Shown here: in pieces, positions 1-10,900 of the stretch
Layout of the letters: the number at the start of each line of letters is the position of its first letter
Numbering within the stretch: the first letter of the stretch is position 1
NCBI GenBank assembly: GCA_024516035.1
Contig: CM044960.1
Span: 17,678,183 to 17,742,182 of the forward strand
Length of the DNA: 64,000 bases
From: Bactericera cockerelli
Lineage: Eukaryota > Arthropoda > Insecta > Hemiptera > Triozidae
Direction: 5' to 3'
Translations under genes and position numbers: made by a program
The notes under the pieces: model-generated
The model's database searches: none
Told to the model about the DNA's origin: nothing
What the model saw: only the letters and a program-made list of their open reading frames with translations

Positions 1-501
1 TTACTATTTACAACGAAGTGGTATTTATATTTATGTATGTTAGAATGTACAAGGGTCTCACAATCTACGAAGTGTTCAGAAGATAAAAACAAAGATATTT
101 ACTCCACAACTCCTCATGTTCTGCTGTTTCCAAAGTGGAAAATTAACTGTTTGGATGAGATCCAGTTTGTAAGATTAATTTGCTTAAAAATTAATTCCAA
201 CACAGCGTAAATTAATTGTTCAATTTATAATTTCAAACATAAATATTTTTATTGCAGCAGAACCGATGTAGTAAAAATAAGTCTAATATTTTCGAAAAAC
301 TCATTGTTGTGTTTTGAGTTCGAATGAGTTTTTTTTGCCAACTCGGGTCAATAAATTGAGGCACTCATGTTCTCACATATGTACATTATAATTATGTACG
401 AGTAAGTATTCAGTGCGTTATATTTCCATTGTGAAAATTATAATCTTATGTATGCCCATCATAGCTGAGTGGTTCTCTTTGGGTTCGAGCATAGGTACGA
501 C

Positions 502-1076
502 TAGTGATGTACCGCGGGGTAAATACCCGCGGGAAGGTAAATAAAAATCGGGTATTTACCCCAGGGGTCAGGTAAATTCCCCAGATCTTTAAAACTGTGT
601 TTTCGAATATTCCTGCCCAAATAAAGTTTTTCTGACTTGAGCTCTATAAAATTTCAAGTGGTGGGTAGGAAGCACCTACTTTTTATTATTTGTGATTTAA
701 TTTCAATTTAAAAAAATAAAAGTCTTCTGTTTCTGAATGTGGTTCTTTACATTTCCTGTGATATGTTTCTTTGTTTGAGTAATTTTACGTAGGTAATTAG
801 AACCAGGGCAAATGGAGGCTGCAATCTAAAAGCCCTACTTGAACAGAATAAGGCATGGCAGAACAAGTATGAGTAATATATGACTAATTACCTAAAAATA
901 CATTTTTTATAATTAGTTCTGTAAATCCTAACCTTCATGATCAACATTTTAATGTTTATATCACAGAGGGAGGGATCAGGAATAGGAGAAGATGTTTTAT
1001 GTGTATATTGGCAAGGAAATGTGCTAAAATGGGTAAATACCCCAAAAATAAATACCCGGGTATTTGTACATCACTG
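502..1076. mobile_element. hAT-type MITE with 8-bp target duplication
   Basis: The left end reads TAGTGATGTACCGCGGG and the right end, reverse complemented, reads CAGTGATGTACAAATACCCG, so the termini are inverted repeats. The element is flanked by a perfect 8-bp direct repeat GGTACGAC at 494-501 and 1077-1084, the target-site length typical of hAT transposases. Subterminal copies of GGTAAATACC-like motifs occur in both orientations near both ends, as expected of hAT transposase binding sites. At 575 bp with no transposase frame, it is non-autonomous. A CCGCGGG/CCCGCGG hairpin sits at 512-532. Confidence 0.88.
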
Positions 1077-1235
1077 GGTACGACACTAAGTATCCCATTT
1101 TACTACAAAGTATCCCATTTTACTCTGTTAAGTACTTGACTAAGATTTTCTTATGTATGTATGTCATTGATGCAAACAAGTATCATTGATTATATTGTTA
1201 TGGAAGTCTATGTTCTTTGGCAGCATAAAACACAG

Positions 1236-1345
1236 TAATCATTTTTGTTAATTACAATTACGCAAACTCTCACTGCTAAAATAACCTACTTGGAACTCAA
1301 ACCACCAACTTTCAGGTTTCAAGTCCGCCACCATATTGATCAAGC
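1236..1345 (-). mobile_element. degraded tRNA-derived SINE, family B
   Basis: Read on the minus strand, this contains a GCGGACTTGAAACCTG...GGTGGTTTGAGTTCC segment followed by a tail with GAGAGT and a degraded GTGTTAATCAC-like end. It aligns by eye with the better-preserved copy at 37861-38068. The B-box equivalent GGTTTGAGTTCC has diverged from GGTTCAAGTCC. The boundaries are approximate and no target duplication was found. Confidence 0.5.
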
Positions 1346-1487
1346 TTACTGATTTGGTATTCGGTTAGGCAGGATAAGTATTACAATTGTATATACTACT
1401 TATATAATTTTGCTAGGCATTTATATTGTAATTCCTTCTTTTATCACAACATATACTTATTTGATGTATTCTTATTTTCTGTTACAG

Positions 1488-1537
1488 GTAAGAATAATTA
1501 CAAATAGTTGGAATTACAAAGATATATGAGCGATTCT
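1488..1537 (+). promoter_or_regulatory. recursive splice site (ratchet point 1) with short RS-exon
   Basis: A pyrimidine-rich acceptor ending TTTTCTGTTACAG is fused directly to a donor GTAAGAAT, with the junction between 1487 and 1488. This gives the zero-length exon structure used for recursive splicing of long insect introns. A second donor GTAAGT starts at 1538, so a 50-nt recursive-splicing exon can be defined. Kept in phase 1, the phase of the exon at 56116, this RS-exon reads AAG AAT AAT TAC AAA TAG and would stop translation. The role is inferred from motif and architecture alone. Confidence 0.75.
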
Positions 1538-2536
1538 GTAAGTTACTTTTAATAAGCTGATCATGTTTACTCTTGATCTGGACTTTCTCTAGTTCTTAGC
1601 TTGTTATATTTAATTAATTAATTTTATTAAAAATACCCGAATTCTAAGTTCTAAGAATAAATAGTACAATATACTGCTATATTTCATTTGTTACTAAAGT
1701 CCGTGTATATTATTAATCAAAGATATCCTCTGGAGAAGAAGATTATGACCTACACAACTCCTCAGATTCCTGTAGTATGTACTCCTGTTAACTACTCTAT
1801 ATCTGCAATGTGCCAGGCAACAGAATCAAACGCAAGAAATGTTCTGAAAAATTCACTCGGAATGTTTTGTTACGTTCTCCTGAAGATTTCTATCGAGATT
1901 TTTTCTCTCTCTCAAAAGGAGCCATAAAGTGGTGGCTTTTATTAATTTCCTCTCAACACAATGTTGTACTTTCCCACAAGCTCCTCTTTCTCTCTTCTCC
2001 CGCCCCCTTTCACATTCCAAGCAAAACTTGTTCAATATTATTGAATAGCAGAAGAAACTTCTTTTATGATAAGAGAATTGATTCCCTCGCCTGTCTCACC
2101 ATTGTATGATAAAGCGACGTTCGTGTTTTCTATTGTAAGGTGGGAACATAAATTCAAAACCGGAGGATCCATTTTTCAAATCAGAAGATGAGGAAAGTAA
2201 ATAACAATTTTTAATCATCCGGTAAGCACGTAATGAGACATAGAAAAAGCTTTAAATAATGAGATTTTTTGATATTATTCTGCCCCTCTCTCTTTGCTTT
2301 CGGGGCTGATGGTCGTTTTAATGTTCAAGGAAATCAACTGCCTATGTTCACCTATATTACAGATGAACTTGGACATAAGAGATTTTTTTCCAGATCAAAA
2401 TACGAATACTTCTGGTGGATAAGGGTAGATAAAAGATACCTCTACATAATGAAAATGAAAATCTAGATATTAGAGAAAAAAGCCCAGTCCCTCAAGTTTT
2501 CTTATATCCAGTTCCTTATTTGTAATTTGTAATTTA

Positions 2537-2663
2537 TTTGCATTAATAATTGTACATAATTTTTTTTGCATTAATAATTGTACAAAATTTGAACGTGACC
2601 GCAGTTCGGACGCAGAAATTTCGGTGGTGACCGCAGATCGGACATTTTGACGGCAGATCGGAA
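2537..2663. repeat. two small direct repeats (AT-rich 20-mer and GACCGCAG motif)
   Basis: The 20-mer TTTGCATTAATAATTGTACA occurs at 2537-2556 and again at 2565-2584. Next to it a GC-richer motif is present three times: GACCGCAGTTCGGAC at 2597-2611, GACCGCAGATCGGAC at 2629-2643 and GACGGCAGATCGGAA at 2649-2663. The GC-rich stretch continues to about 2830 and stands out against the intron. It may be part of an unrecognised mobile element. No gene is supported on either strand. Confidence 0.6.
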
Positions 2664-3155
2664 ACTCCGTAATAGGTAACTTATATTTAATGCGACTACC
2701 CCACACTAAGGGGATGCAGTCGTCTTGTTCAATCAACTCGAGTGAAGCAACACACTAGGAAAGAAGTCAGTTATCCGAGAACCCCCCAAGTCGCCGCAGC
2801 ACTGTTGAGCCGCCCCTGCTTCACTCATTTCAACTTTCCACACATTCAGCTAAAAAGTATGTGACGTTAAATTGAAAATGGCGGAAAACTCTGCTGAAAT
2901 GGCACCTTTATAATAATTTACAAATGATATACACAATTCAAGCACAGTATACAATCGTAACCAGGTGAAATTACTTTGTCAGCGATTAACCCTTCTCTAC
3001 ACGGAGTGTTTTAAATCTCACACTTGGAAGTTATTACATTTAATTAGACGTTTTTTTAATTTCCATTTTCGGACGGTTCTTATAATGAAGTGTTATGTAA
3101 CTGTTGACATCGGTATTAGATTAATTATTTTACCTCTTCTTATAAGTACAGTTAA

Positions 3156-3709
3156 GTCACCGTTGCCGAGTGAGTTAGCGCGCTAGGCAAGCGTGGTCGG
3201 TGGGACAATGTTTTGGGGGTGCTGTCAGATAAAGCAGAGTAAAATGAAATTTATAGTGTCACACTTTCAGTATCTAAAGAGTTTGAGTTTGTTTACAATG
3301 CCAATCATAATAATTTTGCATTAAGTATTCTAGAAATATGAGATGATTTTCATTGTGTACGAGCTACTTGAGAAAATCCTCTCATTTTCTCTTTTGTCTA
3401 GTGGTGCTGCAGTTCTGCAGCTCCTTAGTAGTGGCCGCGCCTGGCGCATGGTGACCTGGGTTCGATCCCCAGCAGGGCAGGAATTTTTCTGCTTTGTAAT
3501 TTAATGTTCCGGGTCCACTCATACCTCGTGAGGAAAAATGATTAGTTACTTGTATGAGTAACGACCATTGGCAGCATTACGAGATTAAAAAGAAATTAAT
3601 GTAATACAATTTGAAAAGTGAAGGAGTCTCTTAGTAATGCTGCGCTAACCACAAAAAATGTGAAAGGGCCTTGTGCTTCACCACAAATAAAATCATACAT
3701 ACATACGAG
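3156..3709 (+). mobile_element. tRNA-derived SINE, family A, with interrupted promoter
   Basis: The 13-bp direct repeat TAAGTACAGTTAA flanks this segment at 3143-3155 and 3710-3722, marking a retrotransposed unit. The left end contains an A-box-like GAGTTAGCGCGCTAGGC near 3172-3188. The B box GGGTTCGATCCC lies only at about 3458-3469. In the copy at 56517-56811 the two boxes are adjacent, so about 250 bp has been inserted between them here. The body (CACTCATACCTCGTGAGG, CTGCGCTAACCAC) matches the other copies. The 3' end is a CATA-rich tail. Confidence 0.8.
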
Positions 3710-5471
3710 TAAGTACAGTTAATTATGATCTATTTCGGTTGTCTCACAGTATAACCAGTAACCAGGTTATGCTTATTTTTACTTTACCTAACTTATAGTT
3801 ATGAGGTTCATGAGCCTCTTTAGCTCTTTTTTTATGTATCCACAAGATGTGTGAGAGGTTCTCTAATTTTTACTCTCTATTGTTTTCTCTTACAAATTCC
3901 CATGGTGTTATGAAGGGTTAACATTTCGTTCCAGCTCTCGATCGCACCGTTCGTTGTGTATGGCAGAATTGAAATCCAATTTAAATAATTGAGTTTTTCT
4001 AGTTCTTCTTCTTTTGTTTTATTCCTCTGAGAATTTCCCCAATGTACTTGATGCAGCGAAAATATGAAAATTAAAAAGAATAAAATCATTATAAGTTTTA
4101 TATCGTTATTATTATATTGTTGAAGGAACGGAAGAAAGAGTAGACGAAGGAGAAGTATTAGAAGTAAATTGAATTTTTTTTTTTTGTTTTTTTTTTTCTC
4201 GAAAATTTCCATAAAATTCCATAAACATTTTATTTTTTTGCGTATTGTGTACAGGGTTGTGAGAGAATCCCTGGTTTTTGTATCTGAAGTCTTTCTTGTG
4301 AGATTTTACAGTGTAAAATTTCTGTCTCAATTTCATGCGCCGTCGTTGCGTCGTCGTGATGTTTATCTTGATTCTACATTATTCAATGTAATTTCCAAAT
4401 GTTAAAATTCTAGTTTATTGAACTTACATAACATCTCATTAGAACTTTCAACTTAATGTTAGGCATAACATTACATTACGAATTGTAAAGTTCTACAATA
4501 GAAAACTATACTTCTATACCTTATAGGTAATAGAAAGAAAAAAACTTTTTCCAGAATTTTTTTTGTCAGGTCAAGGTAAACACGCAACGACTATGTTCTT
4601 TGAGTCCATCTATGACGTCCATCAAGTTGAGAGTTCTTTGCTTTTGGAGTACACATTCTCGTTACATAGGACCACTCCGGCTTCTAATTATGTATGATCT
4701 CTACTAGTCTCCAAGGGATTAACTCCGCCCCCGACCTACAAGTTGACAACTCTCCACTTTCGTGTTTCCTGACCTTCAAGGATAACACCCATCTTCTAGT
4801 TCCATCTCGGACCCAGTATGATGCGGGTACATTCACGCCTCAATGGCCTTTCTCCCAACTTTTTTTTTACCCACTCAGCTTTCTTTTTCTCGTGCTCATG
4901 GTTCAGTGGCTCTCTCTATCTCCTCCACTTGCTTTGCTGTGTCTCCTCCAGTCCTCTTCCTCTCCTTGGATGTTTGTCAGATCTTTTTATTTCATTTCCA
5001 AGCCCTCATAATTGCGCCTCGTCAAAACTTTTCAGCGGGATTATGTTTTATTTTTACTATGTTGTGGATCTTATTCTCGGTATTCACATTGGCGCTATTG
5101 TTACGGTTCGTTTATTATTTGTTACTTCCCCACAGCGAGCAGTCATTGCTTGAGTTCTATTTAACCTTCAAGACCACCTAATATATTTTTTTATTATTTT
5201 TATCATACTGTCAGAATATGTCTAAACATTAATGAGTAAGTCCAAAAGAAAGTCTACATTCCCCTGGAGCTATACCAATAATACTAAACCAATATAACTT
5301 AAACAATCCTTCGTTTTTTCATTGTTTCAATATTTAATTATTCTAAAATAAGAAATATCAAGAGCATTACAGTATTGACACATCATTTATTACGAGTCAA
5401 CTGTTTTCACTTAAAAAAAAAAATTGGACTCTTAGGAAGTGATGGCATATTAATGATCCTGTATCCCTCGC

Positions 5472-5600
5472 AGGCAAAGGCTATTCAAATTTAGAAACAC
5501 CAGATATTCCTGCTAGACCCTTTCAACACCAGGGTATTCCGGCAAATTCCCTGAGGACCAATATCACCAGTACGAGAGCCCTTGGATGCGCCTTCAATAT
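5472..5600 (-). pseudogene. decayed collagen-like Gly-X-Y fragment
   Basis: On the minus strand GG-starting codons recur about every nine bases. In order they give GDI, GPQ, GI-, GIP, GV-, GLA, GIS and GVS-type triplets, as in a collagen helix. Single-base frame slips are needed near 5540 and 5530 and again around the GAAAGGG segment. After the GVS triplet the reading continues SKFE followed by a stop. The block is GC-richer than its surroundings. The period, frame breaks and stop suggest a decayed gene fragment and not a working exon. A + strand frame is also open across it, but no good splice donor supports that reading. Confidence 0.45.
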
Positions 5601-7769
5601 AACGAAAGAGATATTTCTTGTCTTCAATAGCTCTTATCTTCTACAATATTTCTTATATTCAATGTTATCTTTCTTTTCTCGCATCTTCTTGTTCATCCTA
5701 TGCATAAAATTACATATCTATAATTTTCTGGCCCTTTCGTGTTCTGTGTCCCAAGTTCTTGCTATTTTTGGGTCATTTCATTTCCTGCACATACATCCGG
5801 TTGGTCTATTTTTGTATACCTACTGTTTCATGTTTCTATCTGCCCTAGTGTCAATAATTTGTCAACCGATTTCTCTTTGTAATTGGAAATAGTAATTCTA
5901 TATTATTATAAGGTTGAAAATAATTGACTGAATCGGATTTAACAGTCCTAGTCAGTTCTTTTAATCTCCGATTTAAAACAATACGCAAATTTCAAGATCT
6001 AAGTCCACTATTACAAAATATCTATGAATTTTATCGTAAAAATGTATGCTTTCTGGTTTGAATAAACATTGAGTTAGCTTTATTTTTGAATTACAAAGAT
6101 TATGCAAATATACAAATACACATTTTCACCTTAGATTCTTGTAAGACCCATTTTTATAATAAGGAAAAGATTAGGCAATAGTCTTCAATATTTACGTTTT
6201 ACTCTAAAACGAAAAAAACGCTCTTCGAGCAAGCTGTTTAAAATAAAAAATCTCAACAAAATTTCAGGTTTATTTTTTATGAAAAGAAAACTCCGCCATA
6301 GAAAGTGGATGTGTGTGGAATATTTTTTACAGCTCAAATTTCTATAATGTATGTATATTTACCTACTGGGTAAATCCGAAAAATTACAAAAACTACGAAT
6401 ATAATCGTGTATTACTAATGTGGATATCCAGGCACATGGTGTATTTTTCGTTCTGCCAATTCGTTCTACATGGACACTGGCAGGTATTCAGGGTACCTTA
6501 AGTGGTGGATTTCCTTCAAGGCACCCTCTGTCGTGTATTAGCTATAGTAAATGTTCAATGCTATTAATCGACTTTACCAAATTACTATACCGATCTTCTG
6601 ACCACAAAGTTTAAACCCTATCTTGATTCGATTATTTGTCTTAGATTTAAACATAATTTTACTGATGTAGGCTGGTTCATTATTTTCTAGCATCAAAAAA
6701 TATCAAAGTATGAAAACCATAACAGAACTATAATCTGCATTTTTATGTATTGTGTATAGTTTACAAATATTTTATAGCATTTGTGGGCCAACTAGTGAAC
6801 CCTACAGGAAAGGGAAAATGCCAAGTGTTAGAAACAGCGAGAGGAAATTCTGGGATTTAATTTAACAATTAATCATTTTGTGAAAATTTCTCTTCCTCTA
6901 CTATATCTTTACCTCCTATTTTCCTTCTCTCCTCTAGTTCCTACCTCCTATGTTTGTCTCCCTCTCCCTCCCCACGCACGCCCGACATGTTAAACTGAAA
7001 CGTTCCATGTTTATTAAAGACATTTTTGTATTCCAAATAATTTTCCCAAACATCTCTTCCAAAGCGTCACATTAATCTGATCTTTTTTTTTCGGGGGGAA
7101 TAGGATATCGGGCGAAGAATTAATGATTCAGCTCCTCAAGGAATGTCAAGATTGATGAGATTCGTTGAGTAGATTTCGAAATTTATTTTTCTTCTAAGGA
7201 TATTCGTGTGATTTTGTAACTCTTTCGATCGCAGCTTTTGTGATTTATAAATAAATCCTTCTGTAATAATGCTAACAAAATTCATATAAATACATTTACA
7301 TAGATATCATACAGCTGTTATTGTTGATATTAACACTTCAAAAATGAATCCTCATCAGCTTAATGTATTTTGATGTCATAGACTTTTTCTACAATCAAGT
7401 ACAATGCCTACATTTCAGGATTACAAGTTAGCATGTTGGGAGGTGGGTGTTTCTCTTGGTAATATGGGCCGCCTCAGCTCTGGTGTTGAGAATTTCTGGA
7501 ATAAATTTGAATTGTGTCTCGTCAATTTTTAACAATAGTTCGTTTTCTCTTTTTTCACTGGCAATGAATTTTTTCAAAACTTGAATTTTCACCTTCATGT
7601 TTGTTGGGGCCATAAATTATCATAGTTGCCTATCGTTAGTTATTCCTATAATATTTATCGGGCTGATTTTAAACATGTCCAACGCATCTAATATTTGATT
7701 TAGTTGAGGAACTCATTTTCAATAAGGTATTAAATACTTTTAACTAAACCGTATATTTCCATTTTAGAG

Positions 7770-7903
7770 GTAAACTTATAACCTGGAGGTTGGTGTTTCG
7801 AGTCTCAAGTATAGATTAGTAAAGTAAAGTATTTAGTAATTAGTAAAGCGAGTTTGAACAGTAACTGGGATATCAAGATTGTGATAAACACAAATATGAT
7901 ATT
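7770..7903 (+). mobile_element. degraded tRNA-derived SINE, family B
   Basis: The segment contains CTTATAACCTGGAGGTTGG, a diverged B box TTTCGAGTCTC, the internal string TTAGTAAAGCGAGTTTGA and a tail ending GTGATAAACACAAATATGATA. The same internal string and tail occur in the minus-strand copy at 36252-36380, and the tail also in the copy at 37861-38068. Ends are approximate and no target duplication was identified. Confidence 0.6.
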
Positions 7904-10900
7904 TTTTCTTTGTTGATGTAAATATTTATCTTGTTATTTCTCAACAGCCGCCAATCCTACAGTGAACAATATTCGCGACCTAGTTTCCCTTTCTGTACCG
8001 AACATATCCTTTTCAACAACTCTTTCCCTTGTTTTCCTTTTTTTCGCACATTTCTATTTTCGTAGCAAGGAAGACAAAAGAAAATGATTCTCATCTTGGA
8101 TGGAGTTCCTGTATAAAGTGTCTATACATATTTTCAAACTTTTTACGTAGCTGTTCCTATATTCCGCACACAACGTTTGTTCTTCAGAATTTCAATAGAT
8201 AATGCTGCCTTGTTCTGCTTCGTCTTGTAAGAGAAAATGGCTTTCACAGTTAAATTTTCACGCCTCAATTCAAATATTTTTCAATAATGATGATGGGTAG
8301 CAAGAAAAAAAAAAAAAAAAAAAACAGAAAATCTTCTTCGTCTTCTTCAAGAAACTAGTACAGAGTTAGATAATCTTTTATTGACCTTGTTGTAACAGTA
8401 TTAAAGAAAAACTAGAAAAAAGAAATAAATTTATATCACGAATAGTTTGCCTTTAACATAATATCACAACAAATGAACCGATCCATTTTTATAAGGTAAG
8501 GTAATACAAACATAATAGGTAGGTATACTTACAGGATGTCCAAATTTTATGTTTATAAAAAATGAGAATCAACTCCAGAAGACATTCTAAGATTACAATA
8601 TAATCTTAGGTAGTTTATCGAAAAATGAAAAATTCATATAAAAAAGTGTTCACTTGAAAAATAAACTTGTACCTACTTGTTGAAAAGGAGTAAGAATGGT
8701 TCTCATGTTTTGTTGTATTATGTTTATTTGGTAAATTTCCCAAGTGAATACCTAACACAATTTGTACCTATTTGCATTCAAAACCGAGTTCTTATTTTGT
8801 TCATCGACGTTCGACGCCGTTTTTCGAAAAATGATCTAGGAGTATTTTAGTCTACCTATTTCCCCTAAATTTGATTCTGAATTTTTCAAAAGGAAAAAAA
8901 AACTTGGACCTTCGCTCATTGTTTCAACATTTCCTGTACAACATGAAACTTTCGGCTTCTCAACTTCAACTTAATAGGCCATGTAGGCCCTGAAAATACT
9001 CTTTCACAAAAGTTTTCTTTTGAATTATGTACTCTGATTTTTTTTATAACTCTTTCTTTTTTTTTTCCTCTTGGAAACAAAATTTCTCCCTAGCAACCTT
9101 ATAAAATATAGATAAGCATTTCTCTTTTATAACCCTCTTGTCTATTTTGTAGAGATAATTACATGGGCTTACAGTTTACAAGAACATCAAGGATGAAGAA
9201 CTTTTCAAAGTTTGACAACTTTTACAGAGAGTCTCTTGAATCATTCACTGAATAGTGGCCGTGTATTTAGACCATATTGAATAGATTTTTTTTTTACTTA
9301 ACATCTTTTAAAAATCAAGGTCATCCGTAACAGGGGTTTTACCTACATTAACCTCACCTAAACTGGTCTGGTACGGGTATACACAGCTTCACGGGGGATC
9401 GAATTTGAATGGTCACTCATCCAGGTCTATATTTAGCTGAACTTTAGCGACAGAACGAAAACTGATTCAAGGTGCCACATCGACACTCACTTAGATTTTA
9501 ATTAAAAATTGCTGATTCACTCTTTGTGTTTTCCAATCCTCTAGGTCTTGAATCCAGATATTGGGCCTGGGTCCACGAGTGGACAAAGAAGATTTAATAG
9601 CCCCAAATTTATATCGTCACAAAACGTGCCTATAGGGCCCCTTAAAAATTGTGCCCATGTCCATATAATATTGTTTATCCCCGCTCCCTCTCCTCCTACT
9701 CCCCCTCCCCCCACATCCAGTTACTTCTCAAGAACTTACAGAAAGTTTCAATTACTGATGATTTTACCTTTATTACTCTCTCCAGCAGAAAGTATCAATA
9801 GCGGGGGAGAATGAAGGTCCATCATGTTTCGCTACATCAGCAAAAAATGAGAAAAAGGGACTAATAGGAAAGAGTAAAAGCGTAGGGTGTAGGTGGGAGG
9901 AAAGCAGAGAGATCATTTAAAAAGGCCGTAAAAAATACACGGAGAGCATGTTTCAAGTTAAAAAATAATAAAAAGAAAGCAAGCAAGGAAACTACTTGAA
10001 AAAAGTAAAGCTTAGTTTTCTCCTTTCTCTTGACAAGTTTTGATTAAAAATAATAAATTTTCAAGAAAAAAGGCCTGCTAAACTTTTATAGTACCCACCC
10101 GTCTAACATAGAAAATACTACTCTTGATTTTTTCCCTTTTACCGTCTCTAACCAGAAAGTTTTTCAAGTGTTAGATGTCGAGGGTGAAATTACTATTTAA
10201 TTAATAATAATTGTAAATTAGGCATTTACTTCTACTCTAGGCCCTTCTTATATGAAATGTCAATTTTTAAGCAAGAACCAAAAATGAACAACCCTTCTTA
10301 TTAAGCACTGAGATACTGATAAATTTTCGATAGTAAGATAAAGCACTGTATATTAATTAAACAATTATGGAACCACTTAATTAAAAGAGTTCAACATTGT
10401 TTGAGATAATTCATACCCTGGCGAACTCAAACTGTCATCCTACTCTTCATAATATGATTGTCACTAAGATTTTTTTTTGGCAGTCACACTTTTGAAAGCC
10501 CCTAAAACGCAATTCTCCCCGTAAAGAACTGTGAAGTTGTCACTTTAGTGAATGGCATTACCCCTTGCTCTACCTTGTTGCTGAAATATTTGACAATGAC
10601 ACGTCATTAGACTTGGAAAAGTTTTTCTTTTTCGCTGAAAAGGCAAAAATAATGAGACTGGTGCAGAGTGAAATGTTAAAAATTTGTTTTTCTTTCAAGC
10701 TGGGTATGTGTTTGTCATGCCTTTTGCATATTCAACCAACTCAGCTCCTTTGCTAACGCGAAGGGAGAAGACCCAAGAAAAATGACAGTGTTCCTAAAAG
10801 TATTGTTATTTATGAAATATGGTTGCTTTCAGGTAGTCAAAATCACATTTCAGAGTTTTATTAGATTGGTTGTAGGTAATAACCCAGTCAAAGATTTCAT

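Noticed and set aside
3156..3200. tRNA gene from the GAGTTAGCGCGCTAGGC head
   Set aside because: The B box is not at tRNA distance and no acceptor-stem pairing is visible; it is a SINE head. The same reasoning applies to the other tRNA-like cores in the window.
5474..5533. 60-nt + strand exon (phase 1 to 1) after CCCTCGCAG
   Set aside because: The donor would be GTATTC, which is poor, and the antisense collagen-like periodicity explains the coding look better.
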